Shown in pieces: positions 16,814 through 25,736 of a DNA stretch of 55,580 nt. The notes under the pieces are model-generated. The model worked only from the letters and a program-made list of their open reading frames with translations, ran no database searches and was not told the origin of the DNA. Positions within the stretch are counted from its first letter, which is position 1. Each line of letters begins with the position of its first letter. The translations under genes were made by a program, and so were the position numbers. The DNA is from Candidatus Bacteroides merdigallinarum (GTDB taxonomy: Bacteria; Bacteroidota; Bacteroidia; Bacteroidales; Bacteroidaceae), in the NCBI GenBank assembly GCA_019116285.1, contig DXBX01000022.1, forward strand, positions 1 to 55,580, given 5' to 3'.

Positions 16814-18319
16814 TCAATATGTATTATCTATTTCTCTTATTATCCCATCCAAGGCGTTCCGCCAGCGTGCATAGGCATCGACGTATGCCTGCCGGTCGGC
16901 CTCGATCGGCTCTATCACTTCCAGCTTCTCCAGCGTGGCGAAAGCCTCGGTGTTGTCACGGTAGATGCCCGCGCCAATGCCTGCGCCCTTGGCGGCACCC
17001 ACCGAGCCGTCGGTGTCATACAGTTCGATGGTGGCGCCCGTCACGCCCGCCAATGTCTGACGGAAGATGGGGCTGAGGAACATATTGGCATGTCCGGCAT
17101 GAATCTTCTTCACCGTCATGCCCATCTCTTCCATCACCTCGATGCCGTACTTGAAGGAGAAGACGATGCCCTCCTGCGCGGCGCGGATGAGGTGACGGCG
17201 GTCGTGCACGTTGAAGTTCACGCCGTGGATGCTGCAACCCGTCTCACGGTCTTCCAGCACACGCTCCGCCCCGTTGCCGAAGGGCAGGATGCTGACGCCC
17301 GCGCTGCCGATGGGGGCCTGTGCGGCGAGGTCGTTCATGTCGTTGTAGGAAATGCCGGCGGGAGCGACGTTGCGCTTGATCCATGAGTTGAGGATGCCCG
17401 TGCCGTTGATGCAGAGGAGGACGCCCAGGCGGGTCTGCGACGTGGTGTGGTTGACGTGGGCAAAGGTATTGACGCGGCTCTTGGGGTCGTAGTTGACGGA
17501 GCCGTTCACCCCATATACCACGCCGCTGGTGCCGGCCGTCGAGGCAATCTCGCCGGGGTTGAACACGTTCAGCGAGAGGGCGTTGTTGGGCTGGTCGCCG
17601 GCGCGGTAGGTGATGGGCACGCCTGCGGGCAGGCCCAACTCTTGTGCAACCTTTGCACTGACACGGCCTTGCTCGGCAAAGGTGGGACGGACGTCGGCCA
17701 AGATAGATTCGTCAAAGCCATAGTAATCCATCAGGAAACGGGCCACGCGGTTCTCGCGGAAGTCCCAGAACATGCCTTCGGACAAGCCGGACACCGTGGT
17801 ACAGATCTCACCGCTGAGGCGCATGGCGATGTAGTCGCCGGGAAGCATGACCTTGTATATCCGGGCGAAGATGTCCGGCTCGTTCTCCTTCACCCACTTC
17901 AGCTTGGAGGCGGTGAAGTTGCCGGGCGAGTTGAGCAGATGGCCCAGGCACATGTCCTTGCCCAGGGCTTCGAAAGCCTGCTGACCGTAGGACACGGCGC
18001 GCGAGTCGCACCAGATGATGGCAGGGCGCAACACCCGCTGATCCTTGTCCACACACACCAACCCGTGCATCTGATAGGAGATGCCGATGGCCTTGATGTC
18101 CCTTGCGTCTGCTCCCGACTCGGACAATACGGCCTGCGTGGCCAGTTTCAGGTTGTCCCACCACATTTGCGGGTCTTGCTCGGCCCATCCCTGCCGCACG
18201 GCGATGATGGGCGCCTCGGTCTTGGGATAGAAAGCCGAAGCCACACACTTGCCGGTCTCGGCATTCACCAGGCTCGCCTTGACAGACGAGCTTCCTATGT
18301 CATAGCCTAATAGATACAT
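16814..18319 (-). CDS. xylB: Xylulokinase
   Basis: Phosphorylates D-xylulose with ATP, feeding the pentose phosphate pathway. A 501-residue FGGY-family kinase with LLGYDIGSSSVKASL at the N-terminus (phosphate-1 loop), a substrate region around YQMHGLVCVDKD, and the nucleotide half containing STAGTSGVVYGV (about residue 262), ILPFGNGAERV and SVGAAKGAGIGAG near the C-terminus (ATP-binding). It lies 29 bases downstream of the Nudix-type xylR on the same strand and 275 bases upstream of xylA. Intact. Confidence 0.93.
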   Translation of the reverse strand: MYLLGYDIGSSSVKASLVNAETGKCVASAFYPKTEAPIIAVRQGWAEQDPQMWWDNLKLATQAVLSESGADARDIKAIGISYQMHGLVCVDKDQRVLRPAIIWCDSRAVSYGQQAFEALGKDMCLGHLLNSPGNFTASKLKWVKENEPDIFARIYKVMLPGDYIAMRLSGEICTTVSGLSEGMFWDFRENRVARFLMDYYGFDESILADVRPTFAEQGRVSAKVAQELGLPAGVPITYRAGDQPNNALSLNVFNPGEIASTAGTSGVVYGVNGSVNYDPKSRVNTFAHVNHTTSQTRLGVLLCINGTGILNSWIKRNVAPAGISYNDMNDLAAQAPIGSAGVSILPFGNGAERVLEDRETGCSIHGVNFNVHDRRHLIRAAQEGIVFSFKYGIEVMEEMGMTVKKIHAGHANMFLSPIFRQTLAGVTGATIELYDTDGSVGAAKGAGIGAGIYRDNTEAFATLEKLEVIEPIEADRQAYVDAYARWRNALDGIIREIDNTY

Positions 18320-18348
18320 GATGTTATGATATTAATAAGATATATGGA

Positions 18349-19086
18349 TTATTTTCTCAGACGGTTATAGATTTTCTTGTCGAAGCGGTAGAAGCGGGCT
18401 GCACGATGGGCCACACCCTGCTGGCGTTCTTCCAGCGGGATGACATACTCCATCATGGCTATCTTCTTATGGAAATTACGGACATCCACCGCCTTGCCAT
18501 AGACCAATTCGTAGAGCGTACGAAGCTGGGAGGCCGTGAACTTACGTGGAAGGAGGTCGAACAAAGCGGCGGGATTGGTATCCACGTATTGACGGATGTA
18601 AGTCTGTGCCTCACGGATGATAAGGTTATGGTCGAAGGCCAAATTGCCGATGTCCTGCAGGGCTACCCAACAGGCTTGGTAATTCTCCAATCCCTTATTC
18701 AGCGCGCGGTCTATCTTCACCAGCGAAAGGTAGGCAATGGTCACGATGCGCTCCACCTTCGATTTCATGGCCCGCTCCAGCCAATGCACGTCCCGGGGGT
18801 CTTTGGTGCGGTCTTTCGAGCCAAAAGCCTTGAACTGCACCAGGCGAACATTCTTCAGGCCGGTCAGTTCGTTCAAGACACGGGCCGCGGCCTCGTCCAG
18901 GTCTTCATCCATATAGATAAGACTGCCGGGCAGCTTCATGTCATGAAACACTTCCCCTTCTTCTTCGCCCATACGGCGTATCAGAAGGACTTTCAGCTGT
19001 TCGCCGTCAAAGCCCATCACCACACAATCCACCGAGATGTGATTATTGGCTAAAGGCTGATTGGTTGTATTCTCTTTGTTCTGCAT
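18349..19086 (-). CDS. xylR: Nudix-family xylose regulator XylR (NrtR-like)
   Basis: A 245-residue transcription factor. Residues about 17-150 form a Nudix fold (VDCVVMGFDGEQLKVLLIRR, then MKLPGSLIYMDEDLDEAAARV) whose Nudix box lacks the full GX5EX7REUXEEXGU catalytic pattern, as expected for a ligand-sensing rather than hydrolysing member. Residues about 160-245 form a winged helix: KFTASQLRTLYELVYGK, then NFHKKIAMMEYVIPL and RFDKKIYNRLRK. In Bacteroides such NrtR-type proteins repress or activate the adjacent xylose genes in response to a pentose metabolite. It is first in the run xylR-xylB-xylA-xylE and preceded by a consensus -7 element, so it is probably autoregulated. Confidence 0.88.
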   Translation of the reverse strand: MQNKENTTNQPLANNHISVDCVVMGFDGEQLKVLLIRRMGEEEGEVFHDMKLPGSLIYMDEDLDEAAARVLNELTGLKNVRLVQFKAFGSKDRTKDPRDVHWLERAMKSKVERIVTIAYLSLVKIDRALNKGLENYQACWVALQDIGNLAFDHNLIIREAQTYIRQYVDTNPAALFDLLPRKFTASQLRTLYELVYGKAVDVRNFHKKIAMMEYVIPLEERQQGVAHRAARFYRFDKKIYNRLRK

Positions 19087-19109
19087 GGCGGAATTTGATT
19101 TTCACGCCG

Positions 19110-19117
19110 CAAAGGTA
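19110..19117 (-). promoter_or_regulatory. -7 element of the xylR operon
   Basis: TACCTTTG on the minus strand matches TAnnTTTG, 23 bases upstream of the xylR ATG. XylR operators would be expected near it, but I cannot identify a palindrome with confidence. Confidence 0.55.
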
Positions 19118-19185
19118 AGGAGCAAATTTGGAATACGCAATAGAAAACGACCGTTAGATTATATGTTATAAAGCATTATTTTCCA

Positions 19186-19266
19186 AACATCTATATATCA
19201 TATCTTATACAATTACATATATCATACATATTACAATATATACATATCATACATAATACAATATAC
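19186..19266. repeat. AT-rich direct repeats between rsmF-like gene and xylR
   Basis: Imperfect units start at 19209, 19233 and 19258, each beginning with ACAATTA/ACAATAT and containing ATATCATACATA, period 24-25 bp. The stretch is nearly devoid of G and lies upstream of the end of the rsmF-like gene region and downstream of the xylR promoter. Confidence 0.6.
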
Positions 19267-19275
19267 ACCCGGCAT

Positions 19276-20655
19276 TCACATCGGCATCTTGCGTATCCGC
19301 CACTCCTGGGGATACAGATTATTGGCCCGGTTTCCGATATTCTTCACGAAGCCCAAGGGTAAATCATGCCACGTCAAAAGGACAAAGCCACGGGGAGCCT
19401 CCTCCGGCAGGACGATGGCCTCCCGACGCAGGTAGGCAATGGCTTGCTCATAGGCCACCTCCACCCGGGGGAAAGCATCCGGAGCCAAAGCCGTGCTCAT
19501 GGCCAAAGCATGGTGAGGCAAGAGGTCGCGCCCCTTGATTTCTCCCACGGGGCTTCCCGCCTGCAAGACGCGGACAAAAGGGCGCAAAGCCTCTTCCAAT
19601 CCTTGGAGAAGCCGAGGCATGGCCGTCAGCGTAGTACCCTGCAAGGTACAGGTGTAGTCTTCCGGTGCCTTTAGCCAAGCCGATGCCCGGAGAAGCGCCT
19701 CCTTGGGCACGACCTGCGGACGTTCTTTCTTGCTTCCTTTTTTACGGACATTCTCCGACACTTCCGCATCCTCCGGCTTACGCATCACAGCCAGGAAGAA
19801 GCCCTCGCCCCGTGTGCGGTGAGGCAGGAAACGATAGACAGAGAAGTCCTCGCCGGGCAAGAGATTGCCGGTGATGCCCCACTCCGGACGCACATCGGGC
19901 ACGGACAGGATTTCCATCCCCCACTCATCGCGCAACCAACGCACATTCTCCTCATTCTCCTCCAGGTTATACGTGCAGGTGCTGTACAATAGAAGACCAC
20001 CCGGCTTCAGGCAAGGCAGGATATCCGTCAGGATGCGCCGCTGGCGACGGACACATGCCCCGACATTTTCCCGGCTCCATTCGCTGATAGCCACCGGATC
20101 CTTCCGAAACATGCCTTCGCCCGAACAGGGAGCATCCACCAGGATAATATCAAACACAGAGCCTAGGGGTGTAAAATCGGCTGGGTCACTATTCGTAACT
20201 ACTACCCGGGGATATCCCCACTTGGTCAGGTTCTCCAGCAACACCTGGGCACGGTTGCGCACCACCTCGTTGGCCACCAGCAGGCTCCCCTCGGGCAAGG
20301 CATCGCAAGCCAAAGTGGACTTTCCACCCGGCGCGGCGCAAAGATCCAGCATCCGCACCGGCTCTTCGCAAAGATGCCGCAGCACCCACGCCACAAACAT
20401 GGAGGAAGCTTCCTGCACATAGTAGCCTCCGGCATGCAAGGTGGGGTCGAACGTGAAAGAGGGTCGTTCGGACAAATAATAACCTCCCGCACACCAAGGA
20501 ACAGGATTGTCGGACATCGGTGCATCCGGAGTTTTCCGCCCGTTCAAACGAATGCTGACAGACGAATCGCCCATCAGCGCATCCAAGAAAGAAGGCGCTT
20601 CGGAAGCGCCTAAAAGTGTATGAATCTGAGTGATAAAATCTACAGGTAGGGTCAT
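19276..20655 (-). CDS. rRNA (cytosine-C5-)-methyltransferase, RsmF/NOL1-NOP2-sun family
   Basis: A 459-residue SAM-dependent m5C methyltransferase of 16S rRNA. The catalytic core has MLDLCAAPGGKST (SAM motif I, about residue 106), LVDAPCSGEGMFRK (motif IV with the releasing Cys, about 181-194) and LYSTCTYNLEENE (motif VI with the nucleophilic Cys, about 235-247). The C-terminal third (from about residue 290) resembles the RNA-capping PUA-like domains of RsmF-type enzymes. It starts 2 bases downstream of the end of the DUF4369 lipoprotein gene (adjacent stop/start region at 20655-20658), so the two are cotranscribed, the lipoprotein first. Confidence 0.88.
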   Translation of the reverse strand: MTLPVDFITQIHTLLGASEAPSFLDALMGDSSVSIRLNGRKTPDAPMSDNPVPWCAGGYYLSERPSFTFDPTLHAGGYYVQEASSMFVAWVLRHLCEEPVRMLDLCAAPGGKSTLACDALPEGSLLVANEVVRNRAQVLLENLTKWGYPRVVVTNSDPADFTPLGSVFDIILVDAPCSGEGMFRKDPVAISEWSRENVGACVRRQRRILTDILPCLKPGGLLLYSTCTYNLEENEENVRWLRDEWGMEILSVPDVRPEWGITGNLLPGEDFSVYRFLPHRTRGEGFFLAVMRKPEDAEVSENVRKKGSKKERPQVVPKEALLRASAWLKAPEDYTCTLQGTTLTAMPRLLQGLEEALRPFVRVLQAGSPVGEIKGRDLLPHHALAMSTALAPDAFPRVEVAYEQAIAYLRREAIVLPEEAPRGFVLLTWHDLPLGFVKNIGNRANNLYPQEWRIRKMPM

Positions 20656-20657
20656 AG

Positions 20658-21401
20658 TCAGTTATTGGCCGCCATATTCTCTTGTAAACGTTTATGCTCT
20701 TCCAGCAATTTCATGTTTTCCTTTGCTTTTTCCAAAAAATCCTTCACCAGCGGATTGTCCTTGAACGTGAGAGGAGCCGTACGCATGATGTCTTCCACCT
20801 GGTCGGTCATCACCGGATAGGGCAACGTACTGCACATCATCATGAAGATGCTGGGGCCTAACACATTTTCATAATTATCTACAATAAACTGACGGACATA
20901 GTCGTTCATTTCCTTCAGTTTCGCTTCTCCCTGCGAAGCCAATTCCTCGTGGATATCATCAATATTGGCTCCATCCAGCACCATGCGGGCCTCTTTCCGC
21001 TCCAGTTCTTCGATAGCCTGCTCCATGGCATTGCGCCGTTCGATAAAGTCATAAAGTTTGTCATTCAAGGGAGTGCCGGAGGCTTGGAAGCTGCCCGGAG
21101 CAATATTGACCTTCACCTTGCCATTCTCCAACACCAGCGGCATCAAGGCATCATTATTCAGATATAGCGTCACCATGCGCACAGAATCCACGGAGCCTTT
21201 CATCTTAAAACAACCATGCACCACTTCGGATGAATCCACCGGCACCCACACCCCGTCTTGTAACATTTTCAAATAGAGCACTTTCCCGTCCAGATTAATC
21301 AGCGAGGAATTTCCCTCGATACGATATTTACGGTTGCACGAAGTCAGAAGCATTGCCAGCAGGAGGAAAGGCAACCATGTAGTCACACCTATTCTATACA
21401 T
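20658..21401 (-). CDS. DUF4369 lipoprotein
   Basis: Start at 21401 (MYRIGVTTWLPFLLLAMLLTS) gives 247 residues and puts the signal peptide at the N-terminus; the lipobox cysteine is in LLTSCNRKY (about residue 22). The DUF4369 domain follows (YRIEGNSSLINLDGKVLYLK, then WVPVDSSEVVHGCFKMKG), a beta-rich domain that normally precedes a thioredoxin domain in Bacteroidetes TlpA-like proteins. Here the thioredoxin part is absent and replaced by a charged helical C-terminus. It is likely anchored to the envelope; the function is unknown. It is upstream of the methyltransferase gene on the same strand. Confidence 0.8.
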   Translation of the reverse strand: MYRIGVTTWLPFLLLAMLLTSCNRKYRIEGNSSLINLDGKVLYLKMLQDGVWVPVDSSEVVHGCFKMKGSVDSVRMVTLYLNNDALMPLVLENGKVKVNIAPGSFQASGTPLNDKLYDFIERRNAMEQAIEELERKEARMVLDGANIDDIHEELASQGEAKLKEMNDYVRQFIVDNYENVLGPSIFMMMCSTLPYPVMTDQVEDIMRTAPLTFKDNPLVKDFLEKAKENMKLLEEHKRLQENMAANN

Positions 21402-21431
21402 ATAGAAACCTATTAATGAATTAGTCTGCGG

Positions 21432-21439
21432 CAAAGGTA
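21432..21439 (-). promoter_or_regulatory. -7 element of the DUF4369-rsmF operon
   Basis: TACCTTTG on the minus strand, 30 bases upstream of the ATG at 21401. Confidence 0.5.
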
Positions 21440-21492
21440 TTAATATTCCTTATAAACGGAGCGGGAAAAAAGGTATTTTCAGGTGGTTTACG

Positions 21493-21500
21493 TATTTTTG
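21493..21500 (+). promoter_or_regulatory. -7 element of the S46 peptidase gene
   Basis: TATTTTTG matches TAnnTTTG, 69 bases upstream of the ATG at 21570, and lies back to back with the divergent lipoprotein promoter. Confidence 0.55.
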
Positions 21501-21569
21501 CACAATCATTCCCCGGACGGAGAATGGGATTGTTTAATTTAAATAAGACTATCATCTAAGAAGCGATTT

Positions 21570-23729
21570 ATGAACGTAAAGAAGTACTTTGTGGCGGCCT
21601 TTGCCGCCCTCATGACCTGCGCGGCCCAAGCCGACGAAGGCATGTGGCTGCTCCAACTGCTGAAGGAGCAGAATTCCATCGAGCTGATGAAGAAACAAGG
21701 CCTCAAGCTGGAAGCCGACGACCTCTACAATCCCGGCGGCGTGTCGCTGAAGGATGCCGTGGGCATCTTCGGTGGCGGATGCACGGGCGAGATCATTTCG
21801 CCCGAGGGACTTATCCTCACCAACCACCACTGCGGCTACGGCGCCATCCAGCAGCATAGCTCGGTGGAGCATGACTATCTGACGGACGGCTTCTGGGCCA
21901 TGAGCCGCGCGGAGGAGCTGCCCACGCCGGGGCTGAAGTTCCGCTTCGTGCATCGCATCGTGGACATCACCGACCTGGTGAGCCAGAAGATCAAGGCCGG
22001 CGAGGTGGACGAGACCACGGCCATGACCTCTCCCTTCCTGCGCAAGGTGGCGCAAGAGGAGCTGGTCAAGAGCGACCTCAACGGCAAGCCGGGCATCGTG
22101 GCACAGGCTCTGCCTTTCTATGCCGGCAACAAGACCTACCTTATATATTATAAAGTATATAGCGACGTGCGCATGGTGGCTGCCCCGCCTTCGAGCGTGG
22201 GTAAATTCGGCGGCGAGACGGACAACTGGATGTGGCCGCGCCACACGGGCGACTTCTCCATCTTCCGTATCTATGCCGACAAGAACGGCGAGCCCGCCGA
22301 GTATAGCGCGGACAACGTGCCCCTGAAGACGCCCAAGTTCCTCCCCATCTCCATCAAGGGATTGAACGAAGGAGATTACGCCATGATCATGGGCTTCCCC
22401 GGCTCGACCGAACGCTACCTCACCCAGAGCGAAGTGCGCCAGACGATGACCGCCCAGAATCAGGCTATGATAGACATGCGCACCGTCTACCTGGATGTGT
22501 TGAAGAAGTACATGCGCGAGAGCGACAAAATCCGCATCCAGTATGCCAACAAGTTTGCCGGCAGCAGCAACTACTGGAAGAACTCTATCGGCATGAACAA
22601 GGCCATCATCGACAATGACGTGTTGGGCACCAAAGCTGAACAAGAAAGGAAGTTCGCCCAGTTTGCCAAGGGAAAGCCCGAATATGAAGGCGTAGTGGAG
22701 AAGATTGATGCCATCGTGGAGAAAGCCACGCCTGTAATGCGCCGCTACATGTACATCGCCGAAGGCCTGCAACGCACCATTGAGTTCGGTTGTCCGCCGG
22801 CTATCATGGACAAAATCAAGGAAGCCATCGAGACAAAGAATGATTCCCTGCTAGAAGCCAGCAAGGCACAACTGGAGAAAATCTACGATGATATCTACAA
22901 CAAGGATTACGACAAGGAAGTGGACCGTCAGATTGCCTTGGCTATGATTCCTGCCTTAAAGCACGCACTGGGCGCGGAGAACATTGCTCAGCTGGACCAA
23001 CTCATACAGGACAAATACGACGGAGTGTTCAACAAGTTCGTTAACGACATGTTCGATAACTCTATTCTTTCCAGCCGCGCAAACCTCGACAAGTTCTTGA
23101 AGAAGCCTACTATCAAGGCCATTGAGAAAGATCCTGCCACTGCCTATAGCCGCGCCAAACTAGCTTTGCTGCAAGAAGCGGCTAAAGAACTGGTAGCAGC
23201 GACTGAAGGTCTTGACCTGTTGCACAAAGCCTACATCCGTGGTCTGAACGAGATGAAACTTCCCACTCCCTCCTACCCCGATGCCAACTTCACTATCCGC
23301 CTGACCTATGGCAACGTGAAGTCCTACGACCCGAAGGACGGCGTACACTACAAGTACTTCACCACCACGGACGGTATCCTACAGAAGGAAGATCCCGAAA
23401 ATCCCGAGTTCGTGGTGCCCGCCAAGCTGAAAGAACTGATTCAGAAGAAGGACTTCGGCCGTTACGCCATGGCCGATGGCACGATGCCCGTCTGCTTCCT
23501 GACCACCAACGACATCACGGGCGGCAACTCCGGCAGCCCCGTTATTGATGGTGAAGGCAACCTCATCGGCTGTGCTTTCGACGGCAACTGGGAATCGTTG
23601 AGCGGCGACATCAACTTCGACAACAACCTGCAACGTTGCATTGCGCTGGACATCCGCTACATGCTCTTCATCCTCGACAAGCTGGGCGGTTGCAAGCACT
23701 TGATTGATGAGATGACCATCATCGAATAA
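21570..23729 (+). CDS. S46 family dipeptidyl-peptidase, DPP7 type
   Basis: A periplasmic serine exopeptidase of 719 residues that removes dipeptides from peptide N-termini. The signal peptide is [15 protein letters not shown] (cleavage near residue 20). The chymotrypsin-like half carries the catalytic His in [15 protein letters not shown] (about residue 84) and the Ser in [11 protein letters not shown] (about residue 650); a helical domain is inserted between them. Eighteen residues after the serine is Gly in FDGNWES; in characterised S46 enzymes Gly here marks DPP7 (hydrophobic P1), while Arg marks DPP11 (Asp/Glu P1). It is monocistronic and followed by a strong terminator. Confidence 0.93.
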   Translation: MNVKKYFVAAFAALMTCAAQADEGMWLLQLLKEQNSIELMKKQGLKLEADDLYNPGGVSLKDAVGIFGGGCTGEIISPEGLILTNHHCGYGAIQQHSSVEHDYLTDGFWAMSRAEELPTPGLKFRFVHRIVDITDLVSQKIKAGEVDETTAMTSPFLRKVAQEELVKSDLNGKPGIVAQALPFYAGNKTYLIYYKVYSDVRMVAAPPSSVGKFGGETDNWMWPRHTGDFSIFRIYADKNGEPAEYSADNVPLKTPKFLPISIKGLNEGDYAMIMGFPGSTERYLTQSEVRQTMTAQNQAMIDMRTVYLDVLKKYMRESDKIRIQYANKFAGSSNYWKNSIGMNKAIIDNDVLGTKAEQERKFAQFAKGKPEYEGVVEKIDAIVEKATPVMRRYMYIAEGLQRTIEFGCPPAIMDKIKEAIETKNDSLLEASKAQLEKIYDDIYNKDYDKEVDRQIALAMIPALKHALGAENIAQLDQLIQDKYDGVFNKFVNDMFDNSILSSRANLDKFLKKPTIKAIEKDPATAYSRAKLALLQEAAKELVAATEGLDLLHKAYIRGLNEMKLPTPSYPDANFTIRLTYGNVKSYDPKDGVHYKYFTTTDGILQKEDPENPEFVVPAKLKELIQKKDFGRYAMADGTMPVCFLTTNDITGGNSGSPVIDGEGNLIGCAFDGNWESLSGDINFDNNLQRCIALDIRYMLFILDKLGGCKHLIDEMTIIE

Positions 23730-23758
23730 CGGGCAGGCGTCCTCACACAAAAGGTTTC

Positions 23759-23804
23759 GGGCGGATGGACCGGGAATTTTCCCGAAGCATCCGCCCGATG
23801 TTTT
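23759..23804 (+). terminator. Terminator of the S46 peptidase gene
   Basis: CGGGCGGATG (23759-23768) pairs with CATCCGCCCG (23789-23798), with an inner CGGGAA/TTCCCG stem, followed by ATGTTTT. Confidence 0.85.
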
Positions 23805-23811
23805 ACACAAG

Positions 23812-23906
23812 TAGAACTGCAATAACTAATGCAGTAAATCTGCAATGACTGATGCAGTAAAACTGCAATAACTGATGCAGTAGAACTGCAATAGCTGATG
23901 CGGTAT
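23812..23906. repeat. Four-unit 23-bp tandem array downstream of the S46 gene
   Basis: Units start at 23812, 23835, 23858 and 23881, exactly 23 bp apart. Each contains CTGCAAT and TGATGC-type half-sites, and most units are individually dyad-symmetric (ACTGCA / TGCAGT). The array fuses on the minus strand with the end of a degenerate gene fragment. Confidence 0.92.
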
Positions 23907-24128
23907 ACCTTTAGCAACTTCTGTCAATTGGTATTGTTGCTTCTGATGCTTGGGGTGATTGGGGTAAAGTCGTTCAAGCATTCTACTATCCAGTGCAGGC
24001 GTGATATAACTTTCTCGGAAATACTTCAGATCTTTAATATTGCATACTTCTTCCATTTCCTTCAAAGTCATATAAGAATTGCCCATCTTCTGAATTAGTA
24101 ATTCTACTTGGGGGTACTTAGAGGGCAC
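23826..24128 (-). pseudogene. C-terminal winged-helix remnant of an AlbA_2/Fic-type protein
   Basis: The 100-codon frame holds one recognisable piece, residues about 5-75: YPQVELLIQKMGNSYMTLKE, EVCNIKDLKYFRESYITPAL and RLYPNHPKHQKQQYQLTE. This is the C-terminal winged helix seen at the end of Bacteroidales Fic-family and AlbA_2 (Schlafen-like/RecG-like) ATP-binding proteins. The rest of the parent gene is missing and the last 20 residues are encoded by the 23-bp repeat array. Just upstream (24105-24144) lies a 10-11 bp repeat encoding a Tyr-Pro-Ser-rich linker of the same parent. A relic, not a working gene. Confidence 0.6.
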
Positions 24129-24144
24129 TTAGGGGGTACTTGAG
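24105..24144. repeat. 10-11 bp repeats, four units
   Basis: TACTT/CACTT followed by a G-rich run recurs at 24105, 24115, 24126 and 24137. On the minus strand it would encode a short Ser/Tyr/Pro-rich linker of the wHTH relic. Confidence 0.6.
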
Positions 24145-24222
24145 GGTTTTCTTCTGCTAAATCAGTTTTCTGATGATGCAAAAAAAAACAGGTAAAAACT
24201 TTTAGGAATAGCAATATTTCCG

Positions 24223-24230
24223 TATTTTTG
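24223..24230 (+). promoter_or_regulatory. -7 element of the structured RNA
   Basis: TATTTTTG matches TAnnTTTG and lies immediately upstream of the first stem of the candidate ncRNA (24235), with T-rich sequence about 20 bases further upstream. Confidence 0.6.
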
Positions 24231-24234
24231 CCAC

Positions 24235-24468
24235 GTGCAGTTTCATGGCGATGCGACTGCACATATATTTATTGGTATTGTAAGAAGCGTGTGCTTCATT
24301 CTTGTTTCTGAAAACCTAGGAAATTTTCAAGAAAGTACAAGAATGGCACAGTCGGTTCCTACGCTGGTTTCCGGCGTGGGTCTGCTGTCTATTCATTAGT
24401 GTACTTTCGGGTTTTCCTAGGACCTTCAGAAACATTGGATAGCACGCAGTTCCACGCTTTCTTTTTTG
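24235..24468 (+). ncRNA. Highly structured small RNA, candidate 6S-like RNA
   Basis: No open frame crosses this stretch, but nested helices do. A first hairpin is GTGCAGT/ACTGCAC (24235-24241/24256-24262). A long rod follows: AAGCGTG/CACGCTT (24285-24291/24453-24459), TTTCTGAA/TTCAGAAA (24305-24312/24425-24432), CCTAGGAAA/TTTCCTAGG (24315-24323/24413-24421), GAAAGTAC/GTACTTTC (24331-24338/24401-24408) and apical CCTACGC/GCGTGGG (24358-24364/24374-24380). A run of six T follows at 24462-24467. A consensus promoter precedes it. A long rod with internal bulges, size near 200 nt and own terminator are the features of 6S RNA, which mimics an open promoter and binds RNA polymerase. Identity as 6S or the Bacteroidales-1 motif is inference; that it is a structured RNA is strong. 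Confidence 0.72.
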
Positions 24469-24526
24469 TAAATTCATTATAGGACTTTTAGGGACTGGGA
24501 AGCCACAAATTAGTGATTGATGTATT

Positions 24527-25678
24527 ATGAAAAAGATTCATTTGCTGCTTGGTTTAATGCTGCTGCTTTCTTCTTGCGCCAAAGATTATACTCAAGCTCT
24601 GTCGCAATTACGTGAGGAACTGAAGCAGACAAACGACACTGTTTATGCTTATAGCATGGGAAACCACTATGCTTTGTGGATTCATACGGACCAGCCGAAC
24701 ACGCAGACAGACGGGCCGAGCGATGGCGTTTATTCTTTGTACTATTATGATTTGGAAACCAAAACGAAAGAAAAACTGTTTACTACTGGCAAGGATTCGT
24801 TGACCTTAATGCCCGCCAATGAGAAACATGTGGTGTATAATCCTGTCAGATTGAGTTTTTCGGAAGACAGCTGCGCTTTGATTATTCAAGACGGAACGTA
24901 TGTTACATCTAACTTCATTGCTCTTTACCCTTTGGTGGATAGCGATCGCAAGACGCTTTATTTTCTTTCTAATAGTGAATTGCAAGATGTCCGACAGGCT
25001 CCCAATCTGTATAAAGGCCGGGAGTATGCAGAACTTTCATATGGTGACTTCCAACCTTATATGCAACTCAGAGGCGCAGACATCAGTTGGCCGCCAAGTT
25101 CTTGTTGGCGCAACGTTTATTACAATACCAAGGGAAAAATAGATTCTTGTGATACCGTTTATTATGCCAAATATGGAAACTATGCTATGAGGGAATTCAA
25201 AGACATTCCCATCCGGGCAAGCATGCTTCACAATTCGGCATGGCTAGCACAATACGTTATTTCTACCAAAGCGTATACGATTGATAAATTATATCAGCTG
25301 TACAATAATCGAATTCAATTCAATCAGCTTTTCGGCAAAGCTTCAGATGGAGAAGATAGTAAGCAGGAATATTTCGTTTTGGACGTACTTCAGGTGGAAG
25401 AAACTAAAATGAATAATGAATCTTTTCTATTAGTGAAAGGGGATGATTTTACTATCATAAGTCAAGATTTAGGATTTGCAGACTTGACTTATCCTACTGA
25501 GGTCGTTATCCGGGCGACCTTGACCAGCATGGATAGCTATCGGGAGGTGTTTTCCAATCCGTATGCTTCTTATATGTTCTCTTTGTTTGGAGAATTAGAT
25601 CCAGGGTTGATATCTTCACTGTCAAAGCTGGAAGGAGATTTTGTTTTTAGAAATGGCGAATTGTTGTTTTATGACTAA
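24527..25678 (+). CDS. Unrecognised lipoprotein
   Basis: A 383-residue protein with a clear lipoprotein signal (LLLGLMLLLSSCAKDY, Cys at about residue 17). The mature part is beta-rich with many Tyr and Asp (GVYSLYYYDLETKTKEKLF, KTLYFLSNSELQD), giving a propeller-like or immunoglobulin-like impression, but I cannot assign a family. No catalytic motif is apparent. It is AT-richer than the core genes to its left and begins a run of poorly characterised genes, which suggests acquisition by transfer. It probably resides at the outer or inner membrane surface. Confidence 0.7.
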   Translation: MKKIHLLLGLMLLLSSCAKDYTQALSQLREELKQTNDTVYAYSMGNHYALWIHTDQPNTQTDGPSDGVYSLYYYDLETKTKEKLFTTGKDSLTLMPANEKHVVYNPVRLSFSEDSCALIIQDGTYVTSNFIALYPLVDSDRKTLYFLSNSELQDVRQAPNLYKGREYAELSYGDFQPYMQLRGADISWPPSSCWRNVYYNTKGKIDSCDTVYYAKYGNYAMREFKDIPIRASMLHNSAWLAQYVISTKAYTIDKLYQLYNNRIQFNQLFGKASDGEDSKQEYFVLDVLQVEETKMNNESFLLVKGDDFTIISQDLGFADLTYPTEVVIRATLTSMDSYREVFSNPYASYMFSLFGELDPGLISSLSKLEGDFVFRNGELLFYD

Positions 25679-25736
25679 AGATATTACGCTTATACATTGG
25701 TAGCCGAGTATACAAAATTATTTATATTATTTTGTT

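Noticed and set aside
21552..22772. 406-codon open frame antisense to the S46 peptidase
   Set aside because: Covers the catalytic-His half of a clear peptidase gene and has shadow-like composition.
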